From assembly GCA_037975125.1 (NCBI GenBank), contig JAJQOW010000014.1, positions 24,575,914 to 24,639,913 on the forward strand: DNA of 64,000 bases, in the 5' to 3' direction. Origin of the DNA: Latrodectus hesperus. Taxonomy: Eukaryota > Arthropoda > Arachnida > Araneae > Theridiidae. The translations under genes were made by a program, and so were the position numbers. Shown in pieces: positions 30,351 through 46,829 of this stretch (position 1 is its first letter; every line of letters starts with the position of its first letter). Under the pieces are notes generated by a model. That model had not been told where the DNA came from. It worked only from the letters and a program-made list of their open reading frames with translations, and did no database searches.

Positions 30351-31090
30351 TGACCGTTGAGCGACAAACAATACGAATGAATCTCATATTGACTGCTTTC
30401 AACAGTTCGCTGTTCAATTAATTCATTAAGCTAAAGATTTTTTCTATTCGTTCTTTACATACCACATTAAGAAATGTTATAAGAATTTGAAGATTATACA
30501 CATGCATTTTTTAGAAACAAATTTAGTCCATTTCAAAAACAATATGGCGTATATTAATTTATTAGAGAATTATTATTTAAAATAATTAGACTTCTCTAAA
30601 GTTATGAATAATAAAAATTTATAAGCATAATAAAAAGTTATAAATAATAAAATGTTATTATAAATAATAATAATAAAAGTTGTTATAAATATTAAAAAGT
30701 TATAATAAAAATTTATAAGCAATGAACTAACTGAATATTTCAAAAACATTCCTAAAAGCAGCCTTCCTAATATAAAAATATGTAAATAAAGATATTTTGA
30801 ACAAACATTTCCTTTCATGAGTAAGTACAAGCAAATTGCCGAAGCTGCATTTGAAAATGATTAAAAGTAAGTCATCTGTGTGTTAAATACAGTAATGATT
30901 TCAGTTTTCCTTTGATACAAGTACTTTTATTTATAATAAATTTCTATATTGAATGGACTATAATATATACTCTTTTTTTTTTTTTTTTTTGATTTTCACA
31001 CTAGTTTTACTTCTTCTATTTATGATTGAACGTAACAGTAAATAAGCTCCATGAGCTTTTCCAATGAATTTATTAATATGTTCAGTCCAG
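30351..31090. other. AT-rich spacer
   Basis: There is no gene. It includes short A/T repeats around 30600-30720 and a T-run near 30972-30990. Confidence 0.4.
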
Positions 31091-31130
31091 GTTGTATGCT
31101 CCGGAAATCTCTCTCATGTTCATGTTCATA
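31091..31130 (+). repeat. Orphan 40-bp tail of a B-type Jockey element
   Basis: The sequence from gttgtatgctccggaaatct to the atgttc tail matches 29854-29891, the last 40 bp of B, with few differences. It starts in the middle of the terminal stem-loop, so it is an extreme 5' truncation. Confidence 0.6.
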
Positions 31131-31684
31131 TGCTTTTTTTTAACTTTCACTTTTAAGGAAAAAGCTTTTAAATGCAATTTTCCTTTCTGCATGTTACTGT
31201 AATTAAGTATGAAACGTTTTGCACAATGAATGTAGCCAGACGAATCTTCAGTTTCTCCTTTATATGTAGCATTCAGGTTGCTTGTTTAATAAAACTACAT
31301 TTGTCGTACAATAAATAGTAATATTCGGTTCAGTTCTCAATGACTGAGAACTTGAAAATGTTCATTCAAATAGTACATTCCAAAATATACTTGTATTAGT
31401 CTCAGAAAATATTTTTATTAAATTCTTATCTGCAGAGTTTTAAGCTTTTATAAAATTATGCTTATTAAATTATTTTTAAAAACCAAAACCGTGATTAGTT
31501 TAATTTTATACAGAAATTGAAACTACGTAGAAGAAAGACTGACATAATTAAAAGGCAACTTTTTTAAATATCTACCGCGTCTCAACTTATGATTGGAAGC
31601 ATTTTCATTTTTATATTTATTTTATTTCTACCAGCATGTTTTTGTTGTGAGATTAAAAAATACAATGTGGTCCTGGGATACTTT

Positions 31685-31686
<2 letters not shown>

Positions 31687-31732
<46 letters not shown>
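31687..31732. repeat. (AT)n microsatellite, 23 units
   Basis: Uninterrupted AT dinucleotides. Confidence 0.95.
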
Positions 31733-31737
<5 letters not shown>

Positions 31738-31913
31738 CATACATAATCTTTTTTATAATTTATTGGTATTTTGACTCTGAGAAAGTCAATACCTTTTTGC
31801 TCTTTTTAATTTTTGTATTTTATTAGCATTTTTATTAACTATACATGAAATACGAATATAATACTAGTATATATATTTACAAAAATTTTATATGCAATAA
31901 ATTCATATACAAT

Positions 31914-33543
31914 TTACATTTTGTGATAATTTTCAAAAGAATTTTTATGAATGCATAATGCTACATCACATGTTTTGCATACTACTGTTAATCTTTTTTG
32001 TATTCCTTGCTTATGATAAACAACACACCTCAGTTTTTTATCAATTAGCCAATGCATTTCTTCTTGACGAATTCTTTTAGTAGAATTAGGGGACGATAGA
32101 GTACTGGTTTTCTGGAAGGGGTTGCATAATTTTCTTATTCTATAAGAGAACGAATTAAATTCATTCGGAAATATTTATGAGTAATTCCACCTCTGACTTT
32201 TTTATATATAATGAATGCATTTAAAACGCTCGAGTCTAATAAATGGAAAAATAATTTTTTTGTCCATTTTAATGTTCTCCAAACAAGCGTGTAATTATTG
32301 GCCATCCTATCGCTTTATCAACGTAACCCATATGTTCATAGTAGTCAAAAACACAATTTTGGGTTTTCTTTCTCTTCATTCCTAATAAAACTTAGGATTA
32401 CACATGTTGCTTAGTATGTAAACTTCGCGTTTGTTCTTCCTACACATCCCACTGCAAAAACGAAGACAAATGTCCCCTTGCTTTTGTTTTATCTTTGAAA
32501 GGTCTTTCGGGAAATTTTTTCTATTGCTTCTTACTGTGCCACAGGAATTGATTGTCTTTTCTAGAAGATCGCAAAAATGTTCCGGTGAAGAAAAAAATAT
32601 CCATATACTCGTATTATTTATGACCTGTATTCTTCAGGGAATTCGTTAATTTTGATACCACATTATAAGAAGCAGAAATTACTGGATTCATTTTATTTCT
32701 GTCTTTACCTAGATACACTTCCAATCAAAAGCATAGCCATATTTATCTGCTAATTTACAAAGTTTAATTCCCCACTGTTTTCTTTTTTAGAAATATATTG
32801 TTTGAATATCACTCTTCCTTTGAATTTTATAATGACTTCATCAACTGCAAGTTCTTCAGACGGATGATAGTGCTCCTTAAAAGATTTATGTAAAAAATCA
32901 AAAATCGTTCCTAATTTCCACAATTTGTCACATTCTTCATCAAGTTTTGGTTTATCCTTAATGTCTGTAAAATGTAAAAATTTCAATACATTAAAAAATC
33001 TATATCGGGACATAATTTTTCTAAAAACAGGAGTTTCAATCAATTCATCTGTCGACCAACAATCTTTGATATTATCTTTATCTATATGACTCATTAAGAG
33101 AATAAGTCCTAAGAATTTTTTAATTCTGGTGTATCAATATTAGTCCACTTTGTCCCATGTTTTCTTTCATTACTTCTCGGATGTAACTCTAATATTTGGG
33201 AAGCATATCCATTTGTTTCATCTGCAATAAAGTTTAAAATTTTTTCTGAAGAAAATAAATAAAAAATTTCGTGCTCCTCAACTAAATCCTTTATTGGTAC
33301 AGAAAAACCATAATTCCCCGTAAATTTAAAAATGATAGGCTTATCATCTGCTTTAACCTTACGCCAATTAAAATCAAATGATACGGTGGAATTTGCATCA
33401 TTAATGCAGTCAAAAAAACTAATATCCCTGCATTCAGATTCATCACAGCAATCAGAATCACTGTCTGCAAAATTTTCTTCCTTTAATTCTTGAAATAAAT
33501 TTTTAATTTCTTCATCAGTCATCCCTGTACGACGTGAAGCCAT
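31914..33543 (-). pseudogene. piggyBac-type transposase, frameshifted
   Basis: Read on the minus strand, this covers most of a piggyBac (PGBD) transposase in several frames. The N-terminus is at 33543 (MASRRTGMTDEE), with an acidic stretch. After a frame change at about 33100 comes LGLILLMSHIDKDNIKDCWS, then HPSEELAVDEVIIKFKGR, which contains the first catalytic Asp region. After another shift comes RKQWGIKLCKLADKYGYAFDW. Further down are FFSSPE, CGTVRSNRKNFPKDLS, YEHMGYVDKAIG (third Asp region) and KLFFHLLDS. The C-terminal zinc-ribbon-like end (RCVVYHKQGIQKR, CKTCDVALCI) stops at 31916-31914. At least four frameshifts and several stops make it dead. I did not find terminal repeats or TTAA borders. 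Confidence 0.85.
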
Positions 33544-33579
33544 TAAAATTATTTTTTCTAGCGACGAAAAAAGTAACAT

Positions 33580-34440
33580 TGCAATGAAAAAATTAGCTTA
33601 AGTGAGGTTGAAAATTCTTCCCTTGTAAAAAGAGGAGCCAATAAAACCGATTTTCGCCAAAATTCTCCGCTCAGACGAGTCCCCAATTTTTACGACTTTC
33701 CCACACAAAAGAGCAGCAATTAAATCACTCTCAACTGCCTAAAGAAATTTGAGCTTGAAAAAGTCAGCCGCTTGAAAGGGGGAAAAATAAATGATTCAAC
33801 TTTTATACCACAACCGTCTTCTGAGACACTCACTTTCGTGGTACAACAGTTGTACCAACGGGACGAAAAGTTTAATGTAACTTTTTGAAGCCAAGTGGCG
33901 ATGAAAAAAGTCGCAGCCCAGAATGGAAACCAATCGTCGTAAGATACCGGGATATTCCCCGATTTCAAATTACTAAGCCTAACACCACATAAGAAAACAA
34001 TAATAACAACGAAAATAAAGCGGGGTTTCCCCCTCTCCGGATTTCAAATGGCTAAGCCTAACGGTATATACGAAAACAGCAATCGTAATAAGAACTAATT
34101 AATGATTCTATTTAAAAATATTTCAAAATTGAAATGAAAGGAAATAAAGTAGCAAAAATTATTACGTTTAATATTATCTAGTTAAAAATAAACAAAATAT
34201 TTAATTTCAGTGATTTACGATAGAATGTTACAAATCGTTACAACATAAAATTAGATAAATCTAGAATCATTCAAAAAATAGAAAGATTCTATAATTTCGT
34301 TTATTATTGAAAATTTAAATACTTAACTTACAATTGTAGTAATTCTTTGTATGCAGAAAGTAATCAAAATAAATATCTTACTTTCATTTTTCGTCCGGTG
34401 CTCTACATGCACAGTAAATTCCAAAATGAATGTGAAAGTT
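33580..34440. other. Noncoding stretch beside the piggyBac remnant
   Basis: A phrase like ccccgatttcaaattactaagcctaac (near 33957) recurs as a variant near 34045, about 90 bp apart, suggesting a small local duplication. No gene is seen. Confidence 0.35.
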
Positions 34441-34465
34441 AGAGTTTAATTTCTGGCATGTTATC

Positions 34466-34760
34466 TACAGCGAAATACAAACGATTATAAAAAACTGGAT
34501 TGAAATTACAGCGCTATATCCACAGCGAAATTCAAAACGAATATAAAGACAGGATTGAAATTCCGGCGCTATATCCACAGCGAAATTCAAAACGAATATA
34601 AAAAGACTGGATTGAAATTCCGGCGCTATATCCGCAGCGAAATTCAAAGTGAATACAAAATACAGTATCAAAATTCCGGCACAATATCCACTGTGAAATA
34701 AAATATGTGAATATAAAAAACAATATTTATATTCTGCGCTACATTAGAAGTGAAATAAAA
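34466..34760. repeat. Minisatellite, about 5-6 units of 55-57 bp
   Basis: The block cagcgaaatt recurs at 34468, 34523, 34578 and 34635, then decays at about 34691 and 34748. Each unit also carries a ggattgaaattccggcgct phrase. The central units are the most alike, the outer ones diverged. Confidence 0.85.
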
Positions 34761-36732
34761 ATAAGTATGGAGACACAAGATTATTCAAACTGCCGCGCAT
34801 TACATCCGATCCGGTAAAAAAATGAACAATTAAAATAGCGACAAGTAAATTGAGAAAGGTGAAAATTTCAAATTGTGCTTAAAATTAAAACTAACTTTAA
34901 GTTAAACTAAAAATGCGAAGTGAAATTGAAAATGCTATTGCTACTGGAAAGCATAAATATGACGTAAAATTTATATAAAACACGGTTAAAACAAAATCTA
35001 ACAACCAAAAAATCTAAAAGGTAGCAAAAACTGAGTTTGGCAACTCTATAAAAAACTCAAATTGGCAACACTACCATCAAAACAAAGGGTGTTAGTTTTG
35101 GCGCGAAATCACTTAGAGTGGATATTATACTTACACCGCGATGGTTTGTCAGTTTTCTATTATGATTTAAATATCCTCATCCTATTAAAGTTAGCATTTG
35201 ACTTTTTTAAATTTACGTTTGGTTATATTTTTACGGGAAAAGTTGCTTATGTTGTATGAGATTGAAATTTTTATTTATTTTAGCATTAAAATATTCCTTG
35301 ATTATCTTTTGCCTTCTTAAAATGTACTTATTTCAAATATTTTTGATTAAAATTTGATGACTGAAATTTGTTGTTTTAAAATGTTATAGATTCATCAATA
35401 TTATTTTGGATAGTTAATCGATATTATAGTAAAAAAAACTTTGATGTATAAGATTTTGATAATTCCGATTTTACCCGTATGTGATTAATTTTAATACAAT
35501 TTTATTGTATTTAATATAATTTTATTGTGTATTACGATATATTAAGATTGTTTTTTTATTTTATTTATTTATACTATTTTATTATGAATTCGATGAAGCT
35601 AATTAAAACTGGCTTCACTGCAGTTTAAGTTATCTCTATAATTTTGATTCTTGTTATTTAGTGTGCTATTTATGTTAAATTTCTCTCTGTTGTAGTTTTT
35701 ACTAATTTAATAGTTGTAACCGTTCTATTGCTCTATAGAATATAAACCATCAATAAAGTAATAGGACTTGTTTACCTGATTCAGTGCAGTTTTACCTAAA
35801 GGTAATTAAGTATTGCACATGATTCAAAACACGTGGGGTCAGATAAATCATTTTTATGTAACATTTTACGTTTTCTTTACTACAGTTTCCTTTCATGGTA
35901 AATCACTCTTATCCAAATTCAACTGAAGAGATAATCAACATTCTATAAAGTAGTTTATTTAACATACAAATTGTATTTAATACCATTTCCTTGATATTTG
36001 TAGTGAATAATCTACAAAATTAAAATCTTATTTGCCTGTTGTTGAATTAATAGATTCTAAAGTTGAATAAATATTATGATTATGATTATCTCTTGACTAA
36101 TTTATAAAGCTGTTTCTCCTTAAAATTTTGATTATGAAGTTTGAAATTAATTTAAATCACAATGTTGGTTTGAATTCCTTATAAAGTTACTTATGCCCTA
36201 AAATAACTAAGTTACACTTCAAGAAAGGTGCTTGTGGGATCTTTTTTTGTCATTGAAAATTGTCTGCGTGTTTCACTACTGGGAATCATAAGTTGCTCAA
36301 CTGCTTCATTTCACTTTTAAGATCAGCAAATTGAGGCATTGCTAGCCATAGGCAACAACTGTGAGATAAATTCGTTTAAATATTCATCTAAAAGGTGACT
36401 TGCAGTTCCGCAATGTTTTGTGTTTAAACAAAGTCCCTTATCCTCTGGTGTTTTGTATATATGGCCCGATATTGAAGTCAACGATGCTCAAATTGTGGTT
36501 AACTGTGAAGTGTTTGAAAATAAAGGCTATCAATTAGTCTGTCTTATGCGCTTTCTTTCTAAGTCTGAAAAAATTGTGGAACGTTCTTCAATAGTTTGCT
36601 TTATCTCTTCCAAATGAGTTCGTAGCTTTCTATTTATAACCTGATATGTAAAACATTTATTGGTTTCTTCACAAATTCCACTAAAGATTCATTTTTCTGG
36701 TTGCAATCTCCCAACTTGCTTTTCCCATCTTG
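34761..36732. other. AT-rich noncoding stretch
   Basis: No readable gene is seen on either strand. A segment near 35055-35130 (ggcaacactaccatcaaaac, then ttggcgcgaaat) resembles the reverse complement of 1935-2000 in the TIR element, so a decayed relative may lie here. Confidence 0.35.
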
Positions 36733-36808
36733 GCATGGATGTTTGTAGTGGATCGGAATCCGCTTTAAACCGTAGGTCCCGGTTTAATTAGCCCTCGTGT
36801 GCAAAAAT
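36733..36808 (+). repeat. SINE body, second copy
   Basis: It matches 30275-30350 almost base for base from ggcatggatgtttgtagtgg to ccctcgtgtgcaaaaatga, but without the tRNA-like head. Confidence 0.65.
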
Positions 36809-37114
36809 GATCATGTGTAGGAACGTTTGTTCATTGCCTTGTTACAAATAACCATTTGTAAATGAACTCATAGTGTTCGGATATTACGGAAAATGCTCTA
36901 GTGTCCGATATGAAGATGTTTATAGGTGATTGTACTACACGTTCTGAAATGTTAGAATAATGATGGATTTCATTCCTCAAGATCTGGCTAGGACTTTGTA
37001 CATCTAATAACATATCTGAGTTTGATTTGTTGAATTAAGCCTCTTAAAGAAATATAAAAGCTAACAGAAAATCTTAGATATTTGAATAAACTCTGTAAGG
37101 GTAAAAATTTACCG

Positions 37115-37163
37115 TATGGTCACCCTTGGCGAAATTTTCAAAAAGTCGCCAAGGGTGATCGTA
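37115..37163. repeat. Hairpin with 13-bp perfect stem
   Basis: TCACCCTTGGCGA (37120-37132) pairs with TCGCCAAGGGTGA (37146-37158) around a 13-base loop, and pairing extends weakly outwards. The motif resembles the subterminal hairpin of the TIR element at 3168-3203. Confidence 0.7.
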
Positions 37164-39135
<1,972 letters not shown>

Positions 39136-39139
39136 GATA

Positions 39140-40394
39140 TAGGGTGACAACTATATCCTGTTACAAAAAATATAGTATTAAACTAAAAACAAGGAATTTA
39201 TTTATCTTAAATCTAACTTTACTTAAGTCAGTTGTTACTTAAATACAACATATTTAAGTATTTTCAACATCGTCCCCCTTGAGCATTAATACAGAGCCTT
39301 AAGCATCGAGCAAAATTTTCTGCAATGGGTCGCAGTTCATCAGGCTTTAATTTAGCCCATTCCTTTATAAGAGTAGCCTTTAGGCATTCCAAAATTCGAT
39401 GTGGCTTAGAGTATACACTTGATTCCAGAATAGACCAAAGATTATAATCCATTGGGTTTAATTCAGATGAATAAGAGAGCCCTATTCCCACATGTATATG
39501 GAATCTGGAAGATTTGCTTGACACCAATCTTGCGTTGCGTTTGCTCTATGAGAAGGGACAGAATCTTGTTGAAGTGTCCAGATGCTGTTTTTAAAATGTA
39601 TTTGGGCCCAAGGATGTAAAACTGACGGTAAATTCTCGTTACCATACATGTTCTTGTTCATTTTGACGTCTTGATCCATGAAAACCAAAGGAGTTTTTCC
39701 AGATTCACAAATGCCTCCCCAAACCATAACTGACTGTGGTGTTCGGCGACGTTCTACTCTTGTGAAAATTCCAGGATGATCAGATTACCAGTAACGGTCA
39801 TTTTGTCGATAGTAAAATTGTTCAATTGAAAAAAGTTTTTTGTCCGTGACGATGAAATGCTTCCATGCGCCTTTTTCGAACTTCCGAAGGAGAGCTCGAA
39901 ATCTTTGCAACCGTGTACGCTTTATTTGCTCAGTTAGTTTCTGTACTTTTTGAAGCTTATATGGCTTATGTCCAAGTTATTCTTCTGCAATATGTCTAGC
40001 TAATTCTCTATTTACCAATATTTCTTTAGCAAAATTTCTCATTGACTTTCTTGGATTTCGGTTAATTTATTTCTTGATAATTTGGCGAAATTCATTGGTA
40101 TTCACATTTTTTTTGTATTCGAGGTATATCACCGTAATGCCTCAACCTACAAGAATAGCTTTATTGTATGTGATAGCATTAGTCTGTGGATATTCAGCTT
40201 TCTGGCAATTTAAATTCGTTTTAATCCAGCCTCAAATAAAGCAATTATTTCAAACTAGGAAATAAGCACTATCTATTTGTTTCACTAATATTATGACATC
40301 TTAAGCAAATGGTATTCTTATAAAATATGATCGACTTGAATTAAATTAATCAAAATAAGTACAGTTTTGTCAACAGTATAAAGTTGTCACCCTG
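39140..40394 (-). mobile_element. Mariner-type element with intact ends
   Basis: This is a 1255-bp element. The left end TAGGGTGACAACT and the reverse complement of the right end CAGGGTGACAACT continue to match over about 27 bp. TA duplications flank both ends (39138-39139 and 40395-40396). The element sits inside a compound TA/CA microsatellite. The transposase gene on the minus strand is broken. Confidence 0.9.
39264..40080 (-). pseudogene. Mariner transposase, frameshifted (DD37D-like)
   Basis: On the minus strand the remnant reads RALLRKFEKGAWKHFIVTDK (first catalytic Asp at 39844-39842), then FSIEQFYYRQNDRYW followed by a stop, then TRVERRRTPQSVMVWGGICE and SGKTPLVFMDQDVKMNK. QQDSVPSHRA (second Asp at 39565-39563) and, after a one-base shift, LNPMDYNLW (third Asp at 39449-39447) follow. 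The last two Asp codons are separated by 113 nt, i.e. 37 codons plus a frameshift, which fits the DD37D (maT-type) subgroup. The C-terminus ends RPIAENFARCLRLCINAQGG. At least one in-frame stop and one frameshift inactivate it; the N-terminal HTH part is poorly readable. Confidence 0.85.
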
Positions 40395-42883
<2,489 letters not shown>

Positions 42884-42990
42884 TGTTATTGTTATGATTT
42901 CATAAATATAACACGATGAACTCTTTAACTAATGATATGTTATTGTTATGATTTCATAAATATAACATATCATTAGTTAAAGAGTTCATC
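42884..42990. repeat. Interleaved direct and inverted repeats
   Basis: A 30-bp direct repeat (42884-42913 and 42938-42967) is interleaved with a perfect 29-bp inverted repeat (42915-42943 and 42962-42990, 18-base loop). Confidence 0.9.
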
Positions 42991-43205
42991 CTGTTCATGA
43001 ATATAAATTAATGGATAGCTTCGTAATTTGCAATGCAAATTAAAACAGACTAACACATTAGAAATAATATGCATGCTAAAACTAAATTTAAACCATATTC
43101 AGTTTATATACAACAAAATCAATGCAACCACTGCTTTTTAGTGCGCAGGTGTTAGAAATCGTAACTAGAGCCGACTTTCAGAGCTCTATGTCGAGACACT
43201 AGTGG

Positions 43206-44139
43206 TTCCAGCATTCTCGCTTATAGTCGTTATCTCTCAACGGCTTTAGGCGGTATGTATGAATTAAGCCAAAAACCTATCTACCGTTGTTTGGATAAAA
43301 TTGATAACTACCAAATATTCTGGAAATTACGGTAGGCATGACAATATTGAGCGTTGATTTCCCGAAAACAAAATATTCATCATCTCAAATTTTCGATGCA
43401 CAACTGCTTAAGGGGTTAATATTTATCTTGTTGTGTTTATATATAAATGTAAGCTAAATTGTCTGTGAAAAATGAACTATGAATAGCTAATTATTTTAAG
43501 AATAAGTTTACTTTAGTTGCCCAATAAAGTTTTAAGAATTACATTTTTATATATATCTACTAGATTCAAACATTCAAACTATAACTGATGCTTGTGGGAT
43601 TCACATAATGAAAATCCTGTCTATCAAAAATAAAAAAATCCGAATGATTTGAAATTATATATTGATTAATTAACAATGCCTTTTAAGGTAATTTGATTAG
43701 ATTTGACAATATTATTTTAAAATATTTTTCATTTCAGATAAATTATCATCGTGGAAATTCAGTTTAAACTAGAAGAATGTTAAACTGATATTTATTATTG
43801 TATCTGTTATTAAGTCAGTGTATCAAATAATTTTTATTATTATGAAATTGTACAAAAATGCAATAAAATATATAATATTAGAATAAAAATTGTAAATAAG
43901 CTTTCATTCGTAAATATTTGATGATGTAATTGAACCCTTATTCTTCATGTTTGGATGGTATAAAAAAGACACTAGTAATCCATAAAAGAGAGAACATCCA
44001 TTCTCTGGACAAGATATTATCTTTAAATTTACAGAAAAATCTGATTTCGCAATATGCACAGTAAAGAATTATCGTTGAAATTGCACACAAAGATAATTCA
44101 AAATTACTTTATATTTAAAATAAAAATTTCTAAGAATCC
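43206..44139. other. AT-rich noncoding stretch
   Basis: There is no supported gene. It follows the small repeat box at 43142-43205 that matches 775-835. Confidence 0.4.
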
Positions 44140-44850
44140 CAAAAATTCAACGGTATTAGAATTAAATTGAACAGATAATGAATGCTTCACAATCTGAAGA
44201 TCTACCCATTAACGAATGCAACACATTAGATGACCATTGATTTAAAGGGGGTATAAGAAAATGCACCATTGTTTATGGTGGAAAATAGATAGATTGCGAA
44301 CTAATTTTTTAAAACAGTTTCAGACTTCCATAAACGTAAACGCAAAAGGTAACATGAATGAAAACAATATCATAAGAGCAGCAAAATTTAAACACAATTT
44401 AAACGGTAAATATAATTATCGTGCGTATATCATCAAATTTTAAATGAAATAATTATTCAAAATAACAATAATACAAGTAAATCCGATGAAAAAAAGTATC
44501 TAAAATTTCAAAAATTGCAGCTAAATTCTCTGCAGAGTAATCGAAAAGTGAGAACCTGAATTCGATGAACTTAAAACTTTTTTCGAATATCATTCCGTTC
44601 TTAATTAGAGGAGAAAAAAATTAGCAAATGAAGCCATTTAAAGTTTAAACATCAGAACTTCTTGGAAAAACAACAAAAAGTTTTAAATAATAAAATTATA
44701 AAATAATCAGTTTTTAATTGATCTGCGAGAATAAAATCATAATGACTTAAAGACCAGATTTTATTTTTTATATTATTACCGTGTTGAATAGTAAATGTGC
44801 TACCCAAAGCGGTAAAATAAAAGAGTTCACTAAGTATGCAGCTACTTCAA
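44140..44850 (+). repeat. Repeat R2 copy (block beta, part 1)
   Basis: The order of segments (acggtattagaattaaattg, a start-like atg at 44261, acggtaaat, then a cttaaagacca tail) parallels 5930-6680 and 47990-48680. It ends next to a MULE remnant of opposite direction. Confidence 0.5.
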
Positions 44851-45475
44851 TACCATATATAGGAGAATGACTTCGTTTCCGCCAAGTTTTTTATCTATGG
44901 TGACACTGTCCGGCGTAAGAGAGAATGATTCTATTTTCGCATGATCTCTTCACAAAGCTTAAAAAACATTTTACAACATAATCAGTGACATCAAATTTTC
45001 GAAAGTGCAGTTCTCTTGGACTCGAATTAGTTAAGCTAAGAATTTCATTCCGGAGATTTTCAGTTTCAAGGAAAATCTCCCGGGGCACCATGACCGGTGA
45101 ATGTAACAATCGGACTGCTCGGGAACGCCGCTGGAAAATACCCACCAGGTTAAGGCACCAACGGGGCGGCGAAGCCAGTGCCAGTTAAGAAAAATTTTAA
45201 TTTCAATAAAAAAACTTAATTTTCACGAATAGTTACATCTGAAGAGCAGACATCATAATAATTGCACGCTAAATTTCTTAGAAGAATAGAGAAGCATGTT
45301 TTATTCCTAAGACAAGACTCAATTACATCTGCAACAGAAATATCATTCTATAAATGGATTTCTTCTGAAAATTTACATCTAGAGAACAAATGTTTTTGCC
45401 AATTCTTCCCTAAGGTACACTTTCCTCTCATAATTACGATTGTCTTTTACGTGCTAATACAATAGCAGCAAGTAT
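44830..45475 (-). pseudogene. Mutator-like (MULE) transposase fragment, copy b
   Basis: On the minus strand, LAAIVLARKRQS near 45475-45440 and later LETENLRNEILSL, SSPRELHFRKFDVTDYVVK and TWRKRSHSPIYGIEVA parallel copy a. In copy a the last block is the more complete GTWQKRGHTSLYGI, which resembles the D-G-T-W-x-x-R-G motif at the first catalytic Asp of arthropod MULE transposases. Only the region before the catalytic core is left, and the frame is broken repeatedly. The coding-like frame 45145-44891 is the best preserved part. Confidence 0.5.
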
Positions 45476-45839
45476 TAGTATTGTGGGACAGTTATTTGGA
45501 TTTCTGTATCTTGAACTAATTGCATGCCTGATGATGTTAATTAAAATATATAATTCAAGAAAATATTTCCAACAATATTTTTGTTTAAATCTATGTGAAT
45601 AAAGAATTCTGAAAAAAAATTTTTTTATAAACGCAGAACAGCAAAAAGATATTAAAGTTACTCAATCAAAACAGAACTGCACGTTGTGGAATCAAAATAA
45701 ATGTAGCTGTGAAAATTCCAAGAGATAACTGAGTGTGTGTTGCGAAACGAAATAATACATATAATAAAATCTAAATATTGATGTGGTAATAATGAATTTA
45801 GCATAATTTCATATATAATATGTTGAAGATTAGTTATTC

Positions 45840-46170
45840 TGGTTGTTATGATAGCTTAGAAAACCATCGTGGTTGTTTATTCACAAATTAAATATCTTAT
45901 TTCGACAAGTTTTAATTGTGAAAATCAACTTAATAATAGCCAAAATTTGATTTTCGAAACATATCAGCTTCTAGGAATGCATACATTTCATTGTCAATTA
46001 GTAGATATTTAAATTTACTGTCCTCGAATTGTGTATTCGAGCAGAGGTAAAATATGAGCATGGCACGTTGTTTATGCTATTAAAACACTGATAACTTTGT
46101 CCAAGTTTAACTGAACGTAAAATTTCTTTTGCATAATATAGTGAATAATTCATATTTTAATATATATAAA
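45840..46170 (+). repeat. Dispersed repeat R1, copy 3
   Basis: This copy has the gtcaattagtagat, tactgtcctcgaattgtg and catggcacgttgttta segments and the actttgtcc segment in the R1 order. It lies upstream (minus-strand sense) of MULE copy b. Confidence 0.5.
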
Positions 46171-46829
46171 TAAAATGAAGTATACCTACCTCTGTTGATC
46201 CGGTGGGGTAGTAACTGTTATACACAAACATAAATAAAAAATATATATGCCCGGTGCTTTTATCAATAGCTACCAGCATATATTATATCTTGTAGTAAAT
46301 TTAATAATTATAATTAAACATATCGTACAATAATAATAGATCTCGGATTAATAAGGAGCAGCTTCGTAATGCTCGAAGATGTTCTACAAAATAAATATAT
46401 AATCGTGATCAAAATAGGCCGGTAGTTGTCAAATGGTTAACTGTGAAACTTCAAAGAGAGTTTGTAATCTCTACGATGTTTCTGGCGAAAACTCGAGAAA
46501 CGCGTTCCACCTTTTGAAGTCCTCCTTTTAAGCAGGCGCACGTGGTCACGCCCTTTTACTTGCAAATGACATATATGCGGAATGGAAGAGGTAGGGCAAA
46601 ATCTATTTTACTTTGATTTCAGAACTAAGCCACCTTAATATTGTCACACTCTTTATCTCCCATTTCCTACTGAGAATCCCAACTCAAAAAAATCAATGAA
46701 ATTAAATAAAATGATTTCAAACTGAAACATGTTTCATTGTTTAATCTGTTTTGTAATTTAAACTTTCTAATTATTATAAAAATATATTAAAAAATACCAG
46801 GGATACAAGCTCAGCTAAATGTACTCTGA
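46171..46829. other. AT-rich noncoding stretch
   Basis: Nothing is supported here. Confidence 0.35.

Noticed and set aside
34466..34760. CRISPR-like array
   Set aside because: Units are contiguous minisatellite repeats without unique spacers, and the genome is an animal one.
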